Of a DNA stretch of 42,072 nucleotides, positions 6,292 through 13,252 are shown one piece after another. Position numbers and translations under genes: made by a program. How positions within the stretch are numbered: the stretch's first letter is position 1; each line of letters begins with the position of its first letter. Source of the DNA: a virus; IMG/VR virus record IMGVR_UViG_3300012039_000017, positions 1-42,072 of that record; one strand, 5' to 3'. The notes beneath the pieces were generated by a model. That model made no database searches. It was not told where the DNA came from and was given only the letters and a program-made list of their open reading frames with translations.

Positions 6292-6300
6292 TCGTTCCCC
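6275..6300. repeat. 8-base inverted repeat enclosing the HNH start codon
   Basis: GGGGAACG (6275-6282) and CGTTCCCC (6293-6300) are perfectly complementary, with a 10-base loop. On the leftward message the ATG of the HNH gene lies in this loop, so the hairpin could regulate its translation. Confidence 0.45.
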
Positions 6301-6349
6301 AAATCCCAGGTAGCGGTCGGGATAAAACCGAGATAGAAGAATCACCCCC

Positions 6350-7063
6350 TTACTGTGCTAAGAATCCGGCCAGTTTTCCTGTGGCTTTGAATTGGGCGAG
6401 CGGGTCGAGTTCCTTAAACGCGCTTGTGAAGGCGTTGGTAAGGCTCCACATTGTTCGTGCCTTGAACTCGTCGTGCTGCGGGTTAAAGTAGTTGTTGTGA
6501 ACATCTCTGACGAGGTGGCGGGGAACGTCCAGCTCTCCTTCCACGAACGCTTCGTAAATCACCATCTTGGCGTCTGTATCGCTGAGCTGCTGGCCTCTCC
6601 ACATCTCAACCGCTTTCACCATCGGGTCGAATGAACGCTGCATGTCATCCACGCCGGCCGAAAGCGATTTGACCAGGTTGAAGTGTTTGGAGTGCTTAGC
6701 AAGCACAGGCGTGAAGTCTCCGTGGAAGCTCATATTGTCGCAAACGAACACTCGGTAGCCGACAGTCATTGCCAGCCGCATTGTTTTGTCATGCGAGTTG
6801 CGGAGTCCAAGGGCGAAGCGGGCGCCGTTAAAGGTCTGGTCCAGTTCCATCAGGCCGAACATCTTGTTTGTGTCCTGCGAAACCGCAAATTCCATTTTGT
6901 GAACTGCAATGTGTCTGAATCCGAGAGTTTCGACGAGGGCGTTTACCACTTCGTGATGAGGTATCGGTTTGTGTGTCGCTGTCCCTTGTGGGGTGGGGAG
7001 CTGGCAGAGAGTTTGGAAGTCAATCTTTTCGGTGTCAACGTGCGCTATCAAAGTGGAATCCAC
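6350..7063 (-). CDS. DUF932 family protein, 237 aa
   Basis: HKPIPHHEVVNALVETLGFRH (residues 31-51), MFGLMELD, ALGLRNSHDKTMRLAMTVGYRVFVCDNMSFHGD (about 84-116) and a helical C-terminal half are the signature order of DUF932, found on phages and plasmids. Its biochemical role is not established. Start is GTG at 7063 with AAGGAGG five bases upstream, an almost ideal ribosome site, so strong expression is likely. The HNH remnant follows directly. Confidence 0.85.
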   Translation of the reverse strand: MDSTLIAHVDTEKIDFQTLCQLPTPQGTATHKPIPHHEVVNALVETLGFRHIAVHKMEFAVSQDTNKMFGLMELDQTFNGARFALGLRNSHDKTMRLAMTVGYRVFVCDNMSFHGDFTPVLAKHSKHFNLVKSLSAGVDDMQRSFDPMVKAVEMWRGQQLSDTDAKMVIYEAFVEGELDVPRHLVRDVHNNYFNPQHDEFKARTMWSLTNAFTSAFKELDPLAQFKATGKLAGFLAQ

Positions 7064-7166
7064 TTTTCCTCCTTATTGCAGATGAACTGCCCCCCAAGCC
7101 CGAAGGGCTTAGGAGAGGGGTGACGGAAATGTCACTTCGCTCCAGGTCGCACGCTGGAGGGGCAAT

Positions 7167-7343
7167 TCACTTAATCAAACGACTGCGGTAGGCCACTTTC
7201 AAGGCGCGGGCTATTTGTATGTACGCGTTGCTGTGGATGGGTTTATTAATCTGGCGGCAGAAGTCCGAATAAGAAAGGTCATTTCTTAACCATGCCACAG
7301 ACAGGTCTATTAACCGTCTGTCAACGTCAAAACGATGATTCAT
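7167..7343 (-). CDS. Small helical protein, 58 aa
   Basis: MNHRFDVDRRLIDLSVAWLR is followed by DLSYSDFCRQINKPIHSNAYIQIARALKVAYRSRLIK. The second half, 'SYSDFCRQI...SNAYIQIARALKVAYR', has the spacing of a helix-turn-helix but is too short to be sure. AAAGGAA lies five bases before the ATG at 7343. It could be a small DNA-binding regulator. The flanking 7344-7546 stretch has no convincing gene, only a weak hairpin (AACC/GGTT with CGC/GCG) near 7358-7382. Confidence 0.55.
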   Translation of the reverse strand: MNHRFDVDRRLIDLSVAWLRNDLSYSDFCRQINKPIHSNAYIQIARALKVAYRSRLIK

Positions 7344-7546
7344 AAAGTTTCCTTTTAACCCGCATAAAGCGAGTAGGTTATTTATAAAAATGTGATTTCC
7401 CTTGCGGGCGACTGCTGACAGGGCTCAATTCCCGATAGTTTTACGAGTTCACGCTCGCAAGAGTTCTTTGTCAACATGCGTCTGAAAGCGACTTTAGAAG
7501 GCAAGAGGGGCAAAACTTTCGTTCGTCCCTCAAGTATTTGGTGGGG

Positions 7547-7939
7547 TTATTTAAGGTGCTTTTCAACATCCTTTGCACGCTTTAGCAGCTCCTTTTTTAT
7601 CAGAGTTACTTCAAGGTGTTTCTGGGCGTCAACGAAGCTGTATGCGCCGTTGTACTTAATGCTGAAGAATTCATCTTCACGTTGAACGAGTGTTAACCAG
7701 AGGGCGGCGGTTTCCTGGGTGTAAAGGAAGTGTTTTTGGTCAGCTTCGAATTCTGCTTTCCGTTTTGCTGCCTCGCGTTCCGCTTTGTCGCGTTCTGCGT
7801 GGCGAATTTCGGTTTGCATTTGAAGCTCGAACATTTGCAGCTCGTTTAGACCAAGCGGTCTCTGCGCGGTCAAGGGCAGAATCGACTGCCCTATCATAAA
7901 TCCAGCCAGGAAGAGGGAGAACTTCGATGTCCATTTCAC
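7547..7939 (-). CDS. Membrane-anchored coiled-coil protein, 130 aa
   Basis: Starts at GTG 7939 (VKWTSKFSLFLAGFMIGQSIL), which overlaps the TGA of the upstream zinc-protein gene (GTGA) and has GGAGGG five bases upstream. One N-terminal membrane helix (residues 6-23) precedes a highly charged coiled coil (EIRHAERDKAEREAAKRKAEFEADQK) and an alpha-helical C-terminus. An i-spanin-like lysis role is possible from topology and position in the lysis region, but there is no sequence proof. Confidence 0.6.
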   Translation of the reverse strand: MKWTSKFSLFLAGFMIGQSILPLTAQRPLGLNELQMFELQMQTEIRHAERDKAEREAAKRKAEFEADQKHFLYTQETAALWLTLVQREDEFFSIKYNGAYSFVDAQKHLEVTLIKKELLKRAKDVEKHLK

Positions 7940-8094
7940 GACGTCCCTCCAACGGTTTTGACTTTCAGTACGAGAAGCGGGGCGTTGTCCTTGATGTGTT
8001 TCTTGAAGCATTTGCCGTGGAAGACAAACTTTCCAAGTTTCTGTTTCTCGGGGTCGGCGGGGTAGACGGTTAAATTACATTCGTGGCAATACAT
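7936..8094 (-). CDS. Zinc-site protein, 52 aa
   Basis: MYCHECNLTVYPADPEKQKLG then FVFHGKCFKKHIKDNAP: CHEC and H-x2-C-x3-H give a complete zinc-binding set of ligands in a LIM/treble-clef-like arrangement. AGGAG lies seven bases before the ATG. The ATG overlaps the stop of the preceding frame (TGATG) and the stop overlaps the next GTG (GTGA), so it sits in a tightly coupled chain of small genes. Function unknown. Confidence 0.65.
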   Translation of the reverse strand: MYCHECNLTVYPADPEKQKLGKFVFHGKCFKKHIKDNAPLLVLKVKTVGGTS

Positions 8095-8264
8095 CAGTAT
8101 CTCCTAAGTGTTGCGTAACAGTGGTTGCACTTTGATTGGCCGGTGTCCTCTTGAGGCCACCAACAAATCCGACAGGTAATCAGGGGGTACCTTACGGTAG
8201 GCGTCGTAGGTAGGCGGTGCTGTAAACCAGCACAGCTCCGAAAAGCACTAAAACAATAATCCAC
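8094..8264 (-). CDS. Possible small zinc-ribbon protein, up to 56 aa
   Basis: The C-terminal part reads TCRICWWPQEDTGQSKCNHC, two CxxC knuckles typical of a zinc ribbon, and its TGA overlaps the next ATG (TGATG). The only standard start in frame is GTG at 8264, shortly after AAGGAGG, giving an N-terminal part of unremarkable composition that overlaps the 24-residue membrane peptide frame. A shorter product from a non-standard start is also possible. Confidence 0.4.
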   Translation of the reverse strand: MDYCFSAFRSCAGLQHRLPTTPTVRYPLITCRICWWPQEDTGQSKCNHCYATLRRY

Positions 8265-8266
8265 AC
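8192..8266 (-). CDS. Possible 24-residue single-helix membrane peptide
   Basis: GTG at 8266, four bases after AAGGAGG, encodes MWIIVLVLFGAVLVYSTAYL followed by RRLP. One hydrophobic helix with a positive C-terminal end is characteristic of real membrane microproteins. It uses the same ribosome site as the alternative frame starting two bases further on, so one or both may be made. Confidence 0.4.
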   Translation of the reverse strand: MWIIVLVLFGAVLVYSTAYLRRLP

Positions 8267-8298
8267 TAATCCTCCTTAACGAGCAGCTCGCTCGCGGG

Positions 8299-8345
8299 TG
8301 CCAGCGACGGGGCGTAAATCCCCGGCTCGAGCGATTTCGCTGGCA
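8299..8345. other. Branched hairpin element
   Basis: TGCCAGCGA and TCGCTGGCA (9 bp, perfect) enclose CGGGG-cgtaaat-CCCCG and the palindrome GCTCGAGC, giving a three-way-junction shape. Lies in the 8267-8391 gap between two small membrane-peptide genes. No RNA family recognised; it may stabilise the message or act as a terminator-like barrier. Confidence 0.4.
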
Positions 8346-8391
8346 TACGTGGGAAAGTTGTTAGGAGTGATTAAAGCGTAGCAAGGTATAA

Positions 8392-8502
8392 CTAATCGAG
8401 CAAACAGGTTATCAACAGGACGAATCCACAGAGAATAAACAGGACAATCGAGCCTGCAAGAAACGGGTGGTTTAGTATGTCGTTAAAAATGTCGATAGGC
8501 AT
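8392..8502 (-). CDS. Single-helix membrane peptide, 36 aa
   Basis: MPIDIFNDILNHPFLAGSIV then a hydrophobic helix (LFILCGFVLLITCLLD). The ATG overlaps the stop of the protease gene (TAATG), giving translational coupling. Typical of small phage membrane proteins near lysis genes; role unknown. Confidence 0.5.
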   Translation of the reverse strand: MPIDIFNDILNHPFLAGSIVLFILCGFVLLITCLLD

Positions 8503-9374
8503 TACCAGGGTCTTTTAAACAGGTTCCATTCTTTTTCTTCCAGTCGATAATCAGGGAAAAGGGTTGTCATTGAGTTGTAGAACTTGTTTTTGCGTGTCTC
8601 GGTATCAAAGGGTACATATACCCCTTTTTCCTTATCTGACCAACCTACCTGTCTCATCACAATTCGACTGTCTGTCAAAACAACCTTCAAAGCAGAAGCG
8701 GGTGGGCCAGACATGGTCTTTAAGTGAGGAGCGTAAGAATCGTAGTAATAGAAAAGGTTTTTCTGAACATCCACATAAACCAAAACCACTGCGTGGTAAG
8801 GTTTGCTTCCGGGAATTGTTATTTGAATCGGGGCGTGCCTTAGATGGTAAGCCAAAGTCTGTGCGTTAGACGGTATCCATTCATACGCAACGGCAAAAGG
8901 GAATTCAGTCTTGCCTTTTATAACCACATCAGGGGGAATGTCCGTGTAATAAGACTCCCACGTGTAGTCATTGGGTTCAGGCCAAGTTTCCTGTTTTACC
9001 AATCCCAATTTTCTGGCGGTGTCTGCTACGGTGTTTAAATAGTTTCCTTGCCTCGTCGTGCCGGAGAGTTTGGCTAAAAAGCGGTCAGAGAAATTAAAGT
9101 CCTGCCCGGTGAGTTTCTTTAATTGAATTTCAACACAGTTGGTAAAGGAGTACGAAACACACGCCATCGTGTCAGCTCGGCCGTTAGACTGGCGTTCATC
9201 AGAGGGTAAATAAGGTCTCCAATCGGCAGAAGCGTTTCGGACTTCAAAAGGAATCGCTCCGGCGACGAAGTCTTCAGGCTTTACGCCTTCCAAAACGCCC
9301 TGGTTGTCGGTGGGGAATGTGTTATGGGGAACGGGCCTCCTAAAAAAGGAAAGAAGCCAGGAGAGAATGTTCAT
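8502..9374 (-). CDS. Papain-like cysteine protease, 290 aa
   Basis: DWRPYLPSDERQ...MACVSYSFTNCVE places a candidate nucleophile Cys72 after a papain-type 'DWR...Q...CxSxxxxxxxE' lead-in. His194 in KPYHAVVLVYV and Asp212 in YYYDSYAPH fit the His and Asp/Asn of a C1-fold triad. The N-terminus has a short hydrophobic stretch (ILSWLLSFF) followed by RR, perhaps a membrane tether. Situated among lysis and membrane genes downstream of an XhlA-like protein, so it may act on the host envelope at lysis. Transglutaminase-like or C39-like relatives are the alternative. Confidence 0.6.
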   Translation of the reverse strand: MNILSWLLSFFRRPVPHNTFPTDNQGVLEGVKPEDFVAGAIPFEVRNASADWRPYLPSDERQSNGRADTMACVSYSFTNCVEIQLKKLTGQDFNFSDRFLAKLSGTTRQGNYLNTVADTARKLGLVKQETWPEPNDYTWESYYTDIPPDVVIKGKTEFPFAVAYEWIPSNAQTLAYHLRHAPIQITIPGSKPYHAVVLVYVDVQKNLFYYYDSYAPHLKTMSGPPASALKVVLTDSRIVMRQVGWSDKEKGVYVPFDTETRKNKFYNSMTTLFPDYRLEEKEWNLFKRPW

Positions 9375-9595
9375 TTGCTGAAAAGATTAATTATTTGATC
9401 TTTAAAGAAGCTGGCGAGAAAAAGTAAAACTCCCAGAATGGCCGCAATCTTCCATTGCCACTTTTCAAGTGAAGTTACTCGGCCGTTGGTTTTCTTAACT
9501 TCGGCATGAATATCTGAAAGGCGCGACTCCATCCGCCCAAGCTTTTCATGGACGGAATTAAGGGTTTCGTGGATGTTGTCTATTCGGTCGGACAT
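9371..9595 (-). CDS. XhlA-like coiled-coil membrane protein, 74 aa
   Basis: MSDRIDNIHETLNSVHEKLG begins a heptad-rich coiled coil (residues 1-45), followed by KWQWKIAAILGVLLFLASFF, one C-terminal membrane helix. This is the architecture of the haemolysin XhlA family that accompanies phage holins. The stop overlaps the protease ATG. AATTAACGCAA occurs 19-20 bases upstream of the ATG, the same 11 bases found before the NinB-like gene. First gene of the leftward lysis-region operon. Confidence 0.65.
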   Translation of the reverse strand: MSDRIDNIHETLNSVHEKLGRMESRLSDIHAEVKKTNGRVTSLEKWQWKIAAILGVLLFLASFFKDQIINLFSK

Positions 9596-9627
9596 GGGGA
9601 TAAGTGGACTTGCGTTAATTATTAGGG

Positions 9628-9656
9628 TTGCTAGGATTTATATAAGCCTATATAAT
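9628..9656 (+). promoter_or_regulatory. Sigma-70-type promoter for the winged-helix gene
   Basis: TTGCTA (9628-9633), exact 17-base spacer, TATAAT (9651-9656). Predicted transcription start near 9663 gives an approximately 80-base structured leader. Confidence 0.65.
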
Positions 9657-9673
9657 TGAATTACTTATTAGTA

Positions 9674-9740
9674 ACCGGGAGTTATTAAAGCCTCTATGTT
9701 CCTCCCGGTGCATAGGGGTTTTAATAACAAACACTGGGAG
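9674..9740 (+). promoter_or_regulatory. Structured leader that can sequester the ribosome-binding site
   Basis: A 17-bp helix with two G-U pairs joins 9682-9698 and 9711-9727; its loop holds CTCCCGGTG (9702-9710). The loop can pair with ACCGGGAG just upstream (9674-9681, 8 bp) or with CACTGGGAG (9732-9740, 9 bp, one G-U), which contains the gene's Shine-Dalgarno GGGAG. The two GGGAGTTAT copies thus compete for one anti-Shine-Dalgarno loop, implying a translational switch or pseudoknot. Confidence 0.55.
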
Positions 9741-9744
9741 TTAT

Positions 9745-10167
9745 ATGGGTAGGTTTTGGATGGATGATGATTTCATCCGGGTTAAGGCTAGGCATTTATC
9801 ATTAAAAGCAATTGTGGTGTTTATGGCTCTAAGTAGCCACGCTAATGGTAAGGGAAGTACTTTTATCGGTCATCGTAAATTAGGAGAGGAATTAGGTCTA
9901 AATAAGGATTCTGTTACACGGGCAATGAGGGAATTGGAAGCGTCCGATTTGGTCAGACGGTTAAGGGGTAAAAATGGTCTACCGTCCGAAACTGTCGTGC
10001 CAACCGTCCGAAACGACACTCTTAGACCGTCCGATTCTGTCAGACATAAGGAAGTAATTAAGGAAGATATTAAGGAACAGAATTTAATAGGTAAGATGAT
10101 GAGAGGTTCAACTAAAGGTCGAGTATCGTTGGCGAAGGAAGCGCTTCGCGCAAAGTGGTCAGTGTAA
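9745..10167 (+). CDS. Winged-helix DNA-binding protein, 140 aa
   Basis: RHLSLKAIVVFMALSSHAN...FIGHRKLGEELGLNKDSVTRAMRELEASDLVRRLRG (residues 17-73) is a winged-helix domain like those of replication initiators and phage regulators. The rest is a charged linker and basic tail. GGGAG lies five bases before the ATG. It is the only sizeable rightward gene inside a long leftward stretch, with its own strong promoter and a structured leader, so it is a plausible master regulator or replication initiator. Which of the two cannot be decided from sequence. Confidence 0.7.
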   Translation: MGRFWMDDDFIRVKARHLSLKAIVVFMALSSHANGKGSTFIGHRKLGEELGLNKDSVTRAMRELEASDLVRRLRGKNGLPSETVVPTVRNDTLRPSDSVRHKEVIKEDIKEQNLIGKMMRGSTKGRVSLAKEALRAKWSV

Positions 10168-10185
10168 TTATTAATTATTTCACAA

Positions 10186-10251
10186 ATGGAATTTATAATC
10201 GGTCTAGTCGTCGGTGTGATAGGGACTTTGTTCGCTATTGAGAATTGGTAG
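10186..10251 (+). CDS. Possible 21-residue membrane peptide
   Basis: MEFIIGLVVGVIGTLFAIEN followed by W: one hydrophobic helix with acidic ends. It follows the winged-helix gene by 18 bases and is preceded by TAATTATTAATTATTT rather than a Shine-Dalgarno site. Its last codons overlap the convergent virion gene. Low certainty because of its size. Confidence 0.35.
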   Translation: MEFIIGLVVGVIGTLFAIENW

Positions 10252-11770
10252 CGAGGAAAACATTACGGAGTAACGGTATGGCTTTTGAAAGCATGCCTTT
10301 TTGTTCAGGTGAAAGGGACGCAATACCTTTCGCTATTCTTGTCTTTGCTGCTGGCGAGCCTAAGGCTTTGCCTCCGGCTGCAAACCCTCCAGCAACAATC
10401 AAATCCTTAAACAACCCCTCAATATCTCCTTCTTTCAAATTCTGAGAAATGCTCGGCGCAGTGACTGCGGCTCCGGTAATGGTTCCGCCGAGAGTAGTCA
10501 GATTCAAGCGCTTTGTGATATTTGCTCGGTACTTGGCTGCGGTCTCTGCGCTGGTAAGGTTCGCATATCGCTCGTTCAAGTTCTTTATGGACGGAATGGT
10601 TTTATCACTGGCGCGCCCCTTTTCTACCGCTTCCTCTAAAAGGTCACGAACCTGCCGGTAGACTTTTGTTTTAACCTTATTTAAATCGTTGTCTAAGCCT
10701 TCCCGCCACCTTATCGAATCGCTTACATCAATTTTGAATTGCAAGGCTCCTTCGGGGTTCACCTTGAGGGTCTTCGTACCAGTTTGTACAAGCTTGTTGT
10801 CTATCCGTTGAAAGGTGCCGGTAACGCTGTTGCGAAAATCCATCAGAGCATCAATCATCTTTTGGTCACCCGTTCGGGTGGCCTTATTCAGGGCGTCATC
10901 AATCGGGGAAAGCGCCTTGGCAAGGTCAACTTGCTGGGTAGACACCTTCGGGTGCTTCAACGTCTGTCCAATTTCTGTCCCAATCTCTGCACGCTTCACG
11001 CCCAACTTGCCAATGAGGTCATCAAAAGAATTAGCAGCTATCTTTTCTCTTATCACGCCTAAACCGGGATTCTTGCCGAATTCGAAATCTTTGCTAAGAG
11101 GTTTTATCAGGCTGTTAATCACGCGTGGCGCGAGCTTGTCGGCAACTTTTCCAATTCCCTTACCAATCAATCCCGCACCTCCTGCGAAGGCAAGGTTTTC
11201 TGCCACGTTTTTATTGCTTCCGCCTTGTGCTTTTGTGACGGCCCCAATGCCGGCAGCTTCAGTGAGAAACTTTGTCGCCTTTATCGCCTTGCTTCCTGCT
11301 CCGGCAACTTCTAGTGCCTTCCCTGCTTTACCAGCCGCTCCTCCAGGTATGAAAAACTCGGCCACCTTTTCAGCACCAAAACCGACTGTTTGCGCTGTTC
11401 CTTGTGGTTTTAAAGCAGTCGTCCCTTCAAATGCCTCGTTCATTGTTGGGCTGGCTTGGTATGGTTTACCCGTTATGGCCTCGCTTATAGGTTTCGTAAT
11501 CCAATCTAAAGTTCGCTGCCCTGCAGAACCGACGTTGCTAACTGTGCTGGCGGCTCCTTTGTAAGCTCCTTTCAGAAAATTCCCGACGGCACCACCAGCT
11601 GCTTGCGCGATGCTTTTCTGGGGTTGAATGGGGGCAGGGGCAGTTGTCGTAATCTGACTCTGATATTGTGGGTACTTTGAAAGCACCTTCTGTCCAACCT
11701 CCGAATCAGAAAGGTTACCGTACTGCGGATATTTCGTTTTCGTCGCCCTCCCCAAGTCGTCAATGGTCAT
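10235..11770 (-). CDS. Internal virion/ejection-type protein, 511 aa
   Basis: The N-terminus holds two copies of a KYPQY motif (residues 13-17 and 32-36, as in KYPQYGNLSDSEVGQKVLSK), a repeat typical of podovirus internal virion proteins. Long Ala/Gly-rich amphipathic segments follow (AGGAVGNFLKGAYKGAAS, GAGSKAIKATKFL, FAGGAGLIGKGIGKVAD) and then a helical, charged C-terminal half. No enzyme motif is visible. Last gene of the virion operon, coupled by overlap (stop and start around 11770) to the preceding protein. Likely ejected with the DNA to cross the envelope. Confidence 0.6.
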   Translation of the reverse strand: MTIDDLGRATKTKYPQYGNLSDSEVGQKVLSKYPQYQSQITTTAPAPIQPQKSIAQAAGGAVGNFLKGAYKGAASTVSNVGSAGQRTLDWITKPISEAITGKPYQASPTMNEAFEGTTALKPQGTAQTVGFGAEKVAEFFIPGGAAGKAGKALEVAGAGSKAIKATKFLTEAAGIGAVTKAQGGSNKNVAENLAFAGGAGLIGKGIGKVADKLAPRVINSLIKPLSKDFEFGKNPGLGVIREKIAANSFDDLIGKLGVKRAEIGTEIGQTLKHPKVSTQQVDLAKALSPIDDALNKATRTGDQKMIDALMDFRNSVTGTFQRIDNKLVQTGTKTLKVNPEGALQFKIDVSDSIRWREGLDNDLNKVKTKVYRQVRDLLEEAVEKGRASDKTIPSIKNLNERYANLTSAETAAKYRANITKRLNLTTLGGTITGAAVTAPSISQNLKEGDIEGLFKDLIVAGGFAAGGKALGSPAAKTRIAKGIASLSPEQKGMLSKAIPLLRNVFLATNSQ

Positions 11771-13239
11771 TAGAGAATATTTAGCGGATCTGAATCCTGC
11801 GACTGCTGCAAAGAACTGCTCGGTGTTATGCCGCTGGCATTGTTAATAGTATTGATGCGTAACGTTTCAATAAACTCTTTTAGGGTTTTAAGTTTCGATT
11901 GAATCACCAGTGGGCTGTCATTAATTCCAGGCGTGTACGTGTTGAGCAACTTCTCTTCGTTCGGAGTAAAACTCGTACCACCCCGAAGTTTCGCAATGGT
12001 ACCTTTTATTGTTCCAATTAGATTTCGAAGTTCCTCTCCCTCAGGGGTACCTTTTCCAAAATTCTTTGCCAGGAATTGATTTACCGTGCCTTGGCCAAAT
12101 CCGCCAACGCCACTGAACTGAGTCTGCTGCCCTATAGAGAGAATCTTGTCCGCTAAGTCATTTACTGTATCCATTGTGGTAATAAGCTCTTGCTGCGCGG
12201 CCGGAAGTTTTACTGGTGTGGGCGTTCCTGCTGTGCCGAGAGTTCCACTGCCGGTGCTTCCTCCTCCTCCTCCGCCACCGACTTCACTAGCAAAGACGGT
12301 GCGGAATTGTGATTCTCTAAAACCCGGCACAATCTTCGCTTCGCCAGTTTGTTTATTAAAAAGTAACGGCGTGCCGTCAGGCGTAACTGTTAAAGAAAAG
12401 TCTGGTGGTACTTCAACATTCACTTCTACTCGTTTTGGTTCTCCGGTCGTTGGGTCAATGCCCCAGAACATACCCTTTCCATCTGACAGTTTTTCAAATT
12501 TCCAGTCCACTTGCTGTTGTTTCGGTTTCATCGAGTCATAAATCAATTCACCTAACCCTTCATCGCCGTAAGCATTTCTAAGCAGGAAACTCTTTCTGGC
12601 TGGGTCAATCTTGCTCAAATCCACATTACTCTTAGCCAAATTGCCTAACATACCCTTCGATTGTTCTTGAGCCTTGGTTAAATATTCTGTGTAAGCCTCG
12701 CTATGACCCAAAGCTTCGGCTTTTCTGGCAGTTATTTCTTCCCGGGCGGTCTTATCAATATTGCTGTAAACGGCCGCAACCTTCACTGCCTGTTCGTCCT
12801 GTATTGCTTTTCTGGCTACCTCATTCTTTCCTTTTTGTTCCAAATCGCGGGACGTGGCAAAGGTACTGCCTCCGAGTCCTGCATTCACATTTATAGCCCT
12901 TACTTTGTCCAAGCGTCCTGCGCCGGCCTCGTCTTCCCGCCTTAAGAGTTGCGCTGTCTCGGCGTTAATAGCGTCAATGTAGGTTTGGTTGTATTTCCTG
13001 ACATTCTCACGGATGGCGTTTTCATCAACACCCGTTCTTTGTTTACTGAACTCATCAAAGCCTAAAAGCCCGCCAGACGCAGGATTCTGCCCGCTGACAG
13101 GTGTTATCGGTGCGGGTTGGGGTTGTGGGGTGGGTAACGGGGGCTGCGTATAACGCCGAACAACCGTTCCACCCTGGCCTCGACTTTGGCCAGTGGGATC
13201 TACTTCTTCCTCCATGAATTTGTATATTTGTGGGGGCAT
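11770..13239 (-). CDS. Internal virion protein, 489 aa
   Basis: A Pro/Gln-rich N-terminus (PPLPTPQPQPAP) is followed by a long helix-rich region with 'LGGSTFATSRDLEQKGKNEVARKAIQDEQ' character (residues about 120-170), a beta-containing middle (WKFEKLSDGKGMFWGIDPTTGEP), a poly-Gly linker and a helical C-terminus. Similar proline-rich helical proteins precede ejection proteins in podoviruses. No catalytic motif. The start is preceded by GGTAATTAAC, containing the stop of the upstream gene, and no Shine-Dalgarno site. Confidence 0.5.
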   Translation of the reverse strand: MPPQIYKFMEEEVDPTGQSRGQGGTVVRRYTQPPLPTPQPQPAPITPVSGQNPASGGLLGFDEFSKQRTGVDENAIRENVRKYNQTYIDAINAETAQLLRREDEAGAGRLDKVRAINVNAGLGGSTFATSRDLEQKGKNEVARKAIQDEQAVKVAAVYSNIDKTAREEITARKAEALGHSEAYTEYLTKAQEQSKGMLGNLAKSNVDLSKIDPARKSFLLRNAYGDEGLGELIYDSMKPKQQQVDWKFEKLSDGKGMFWGIDPTTGEPKRVEVNVEVPPDFSLTVTPDGTPLLFNKQTGEAKIVPGFRESQFRTVFASEVGGGGGGGSTGSGTLGTAGTPTPVKLPAAQQELITTMDTVNDLADKILSIGQQTQFSGVGGFGQGTVNQFLAKNFGKGTPEGEELRNLIGTIKGTIAKLRGGTSFTPNEEKLLNTYTPGINDSPLVIQSKLKTLKEFIETLRINTINNASGITPSSSLQQSQDSDPLNIL

Positions 13240-13252
13240 AAAAATTAGTTTG

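Noticed and set aside
10815-11564. Long rightward frame (249 aa) inside the internal virion protein gene
   Set aside because: Pro/Ala/Ser-rich shadow of a GC-rich leftward gene; no ribosome site or motif.
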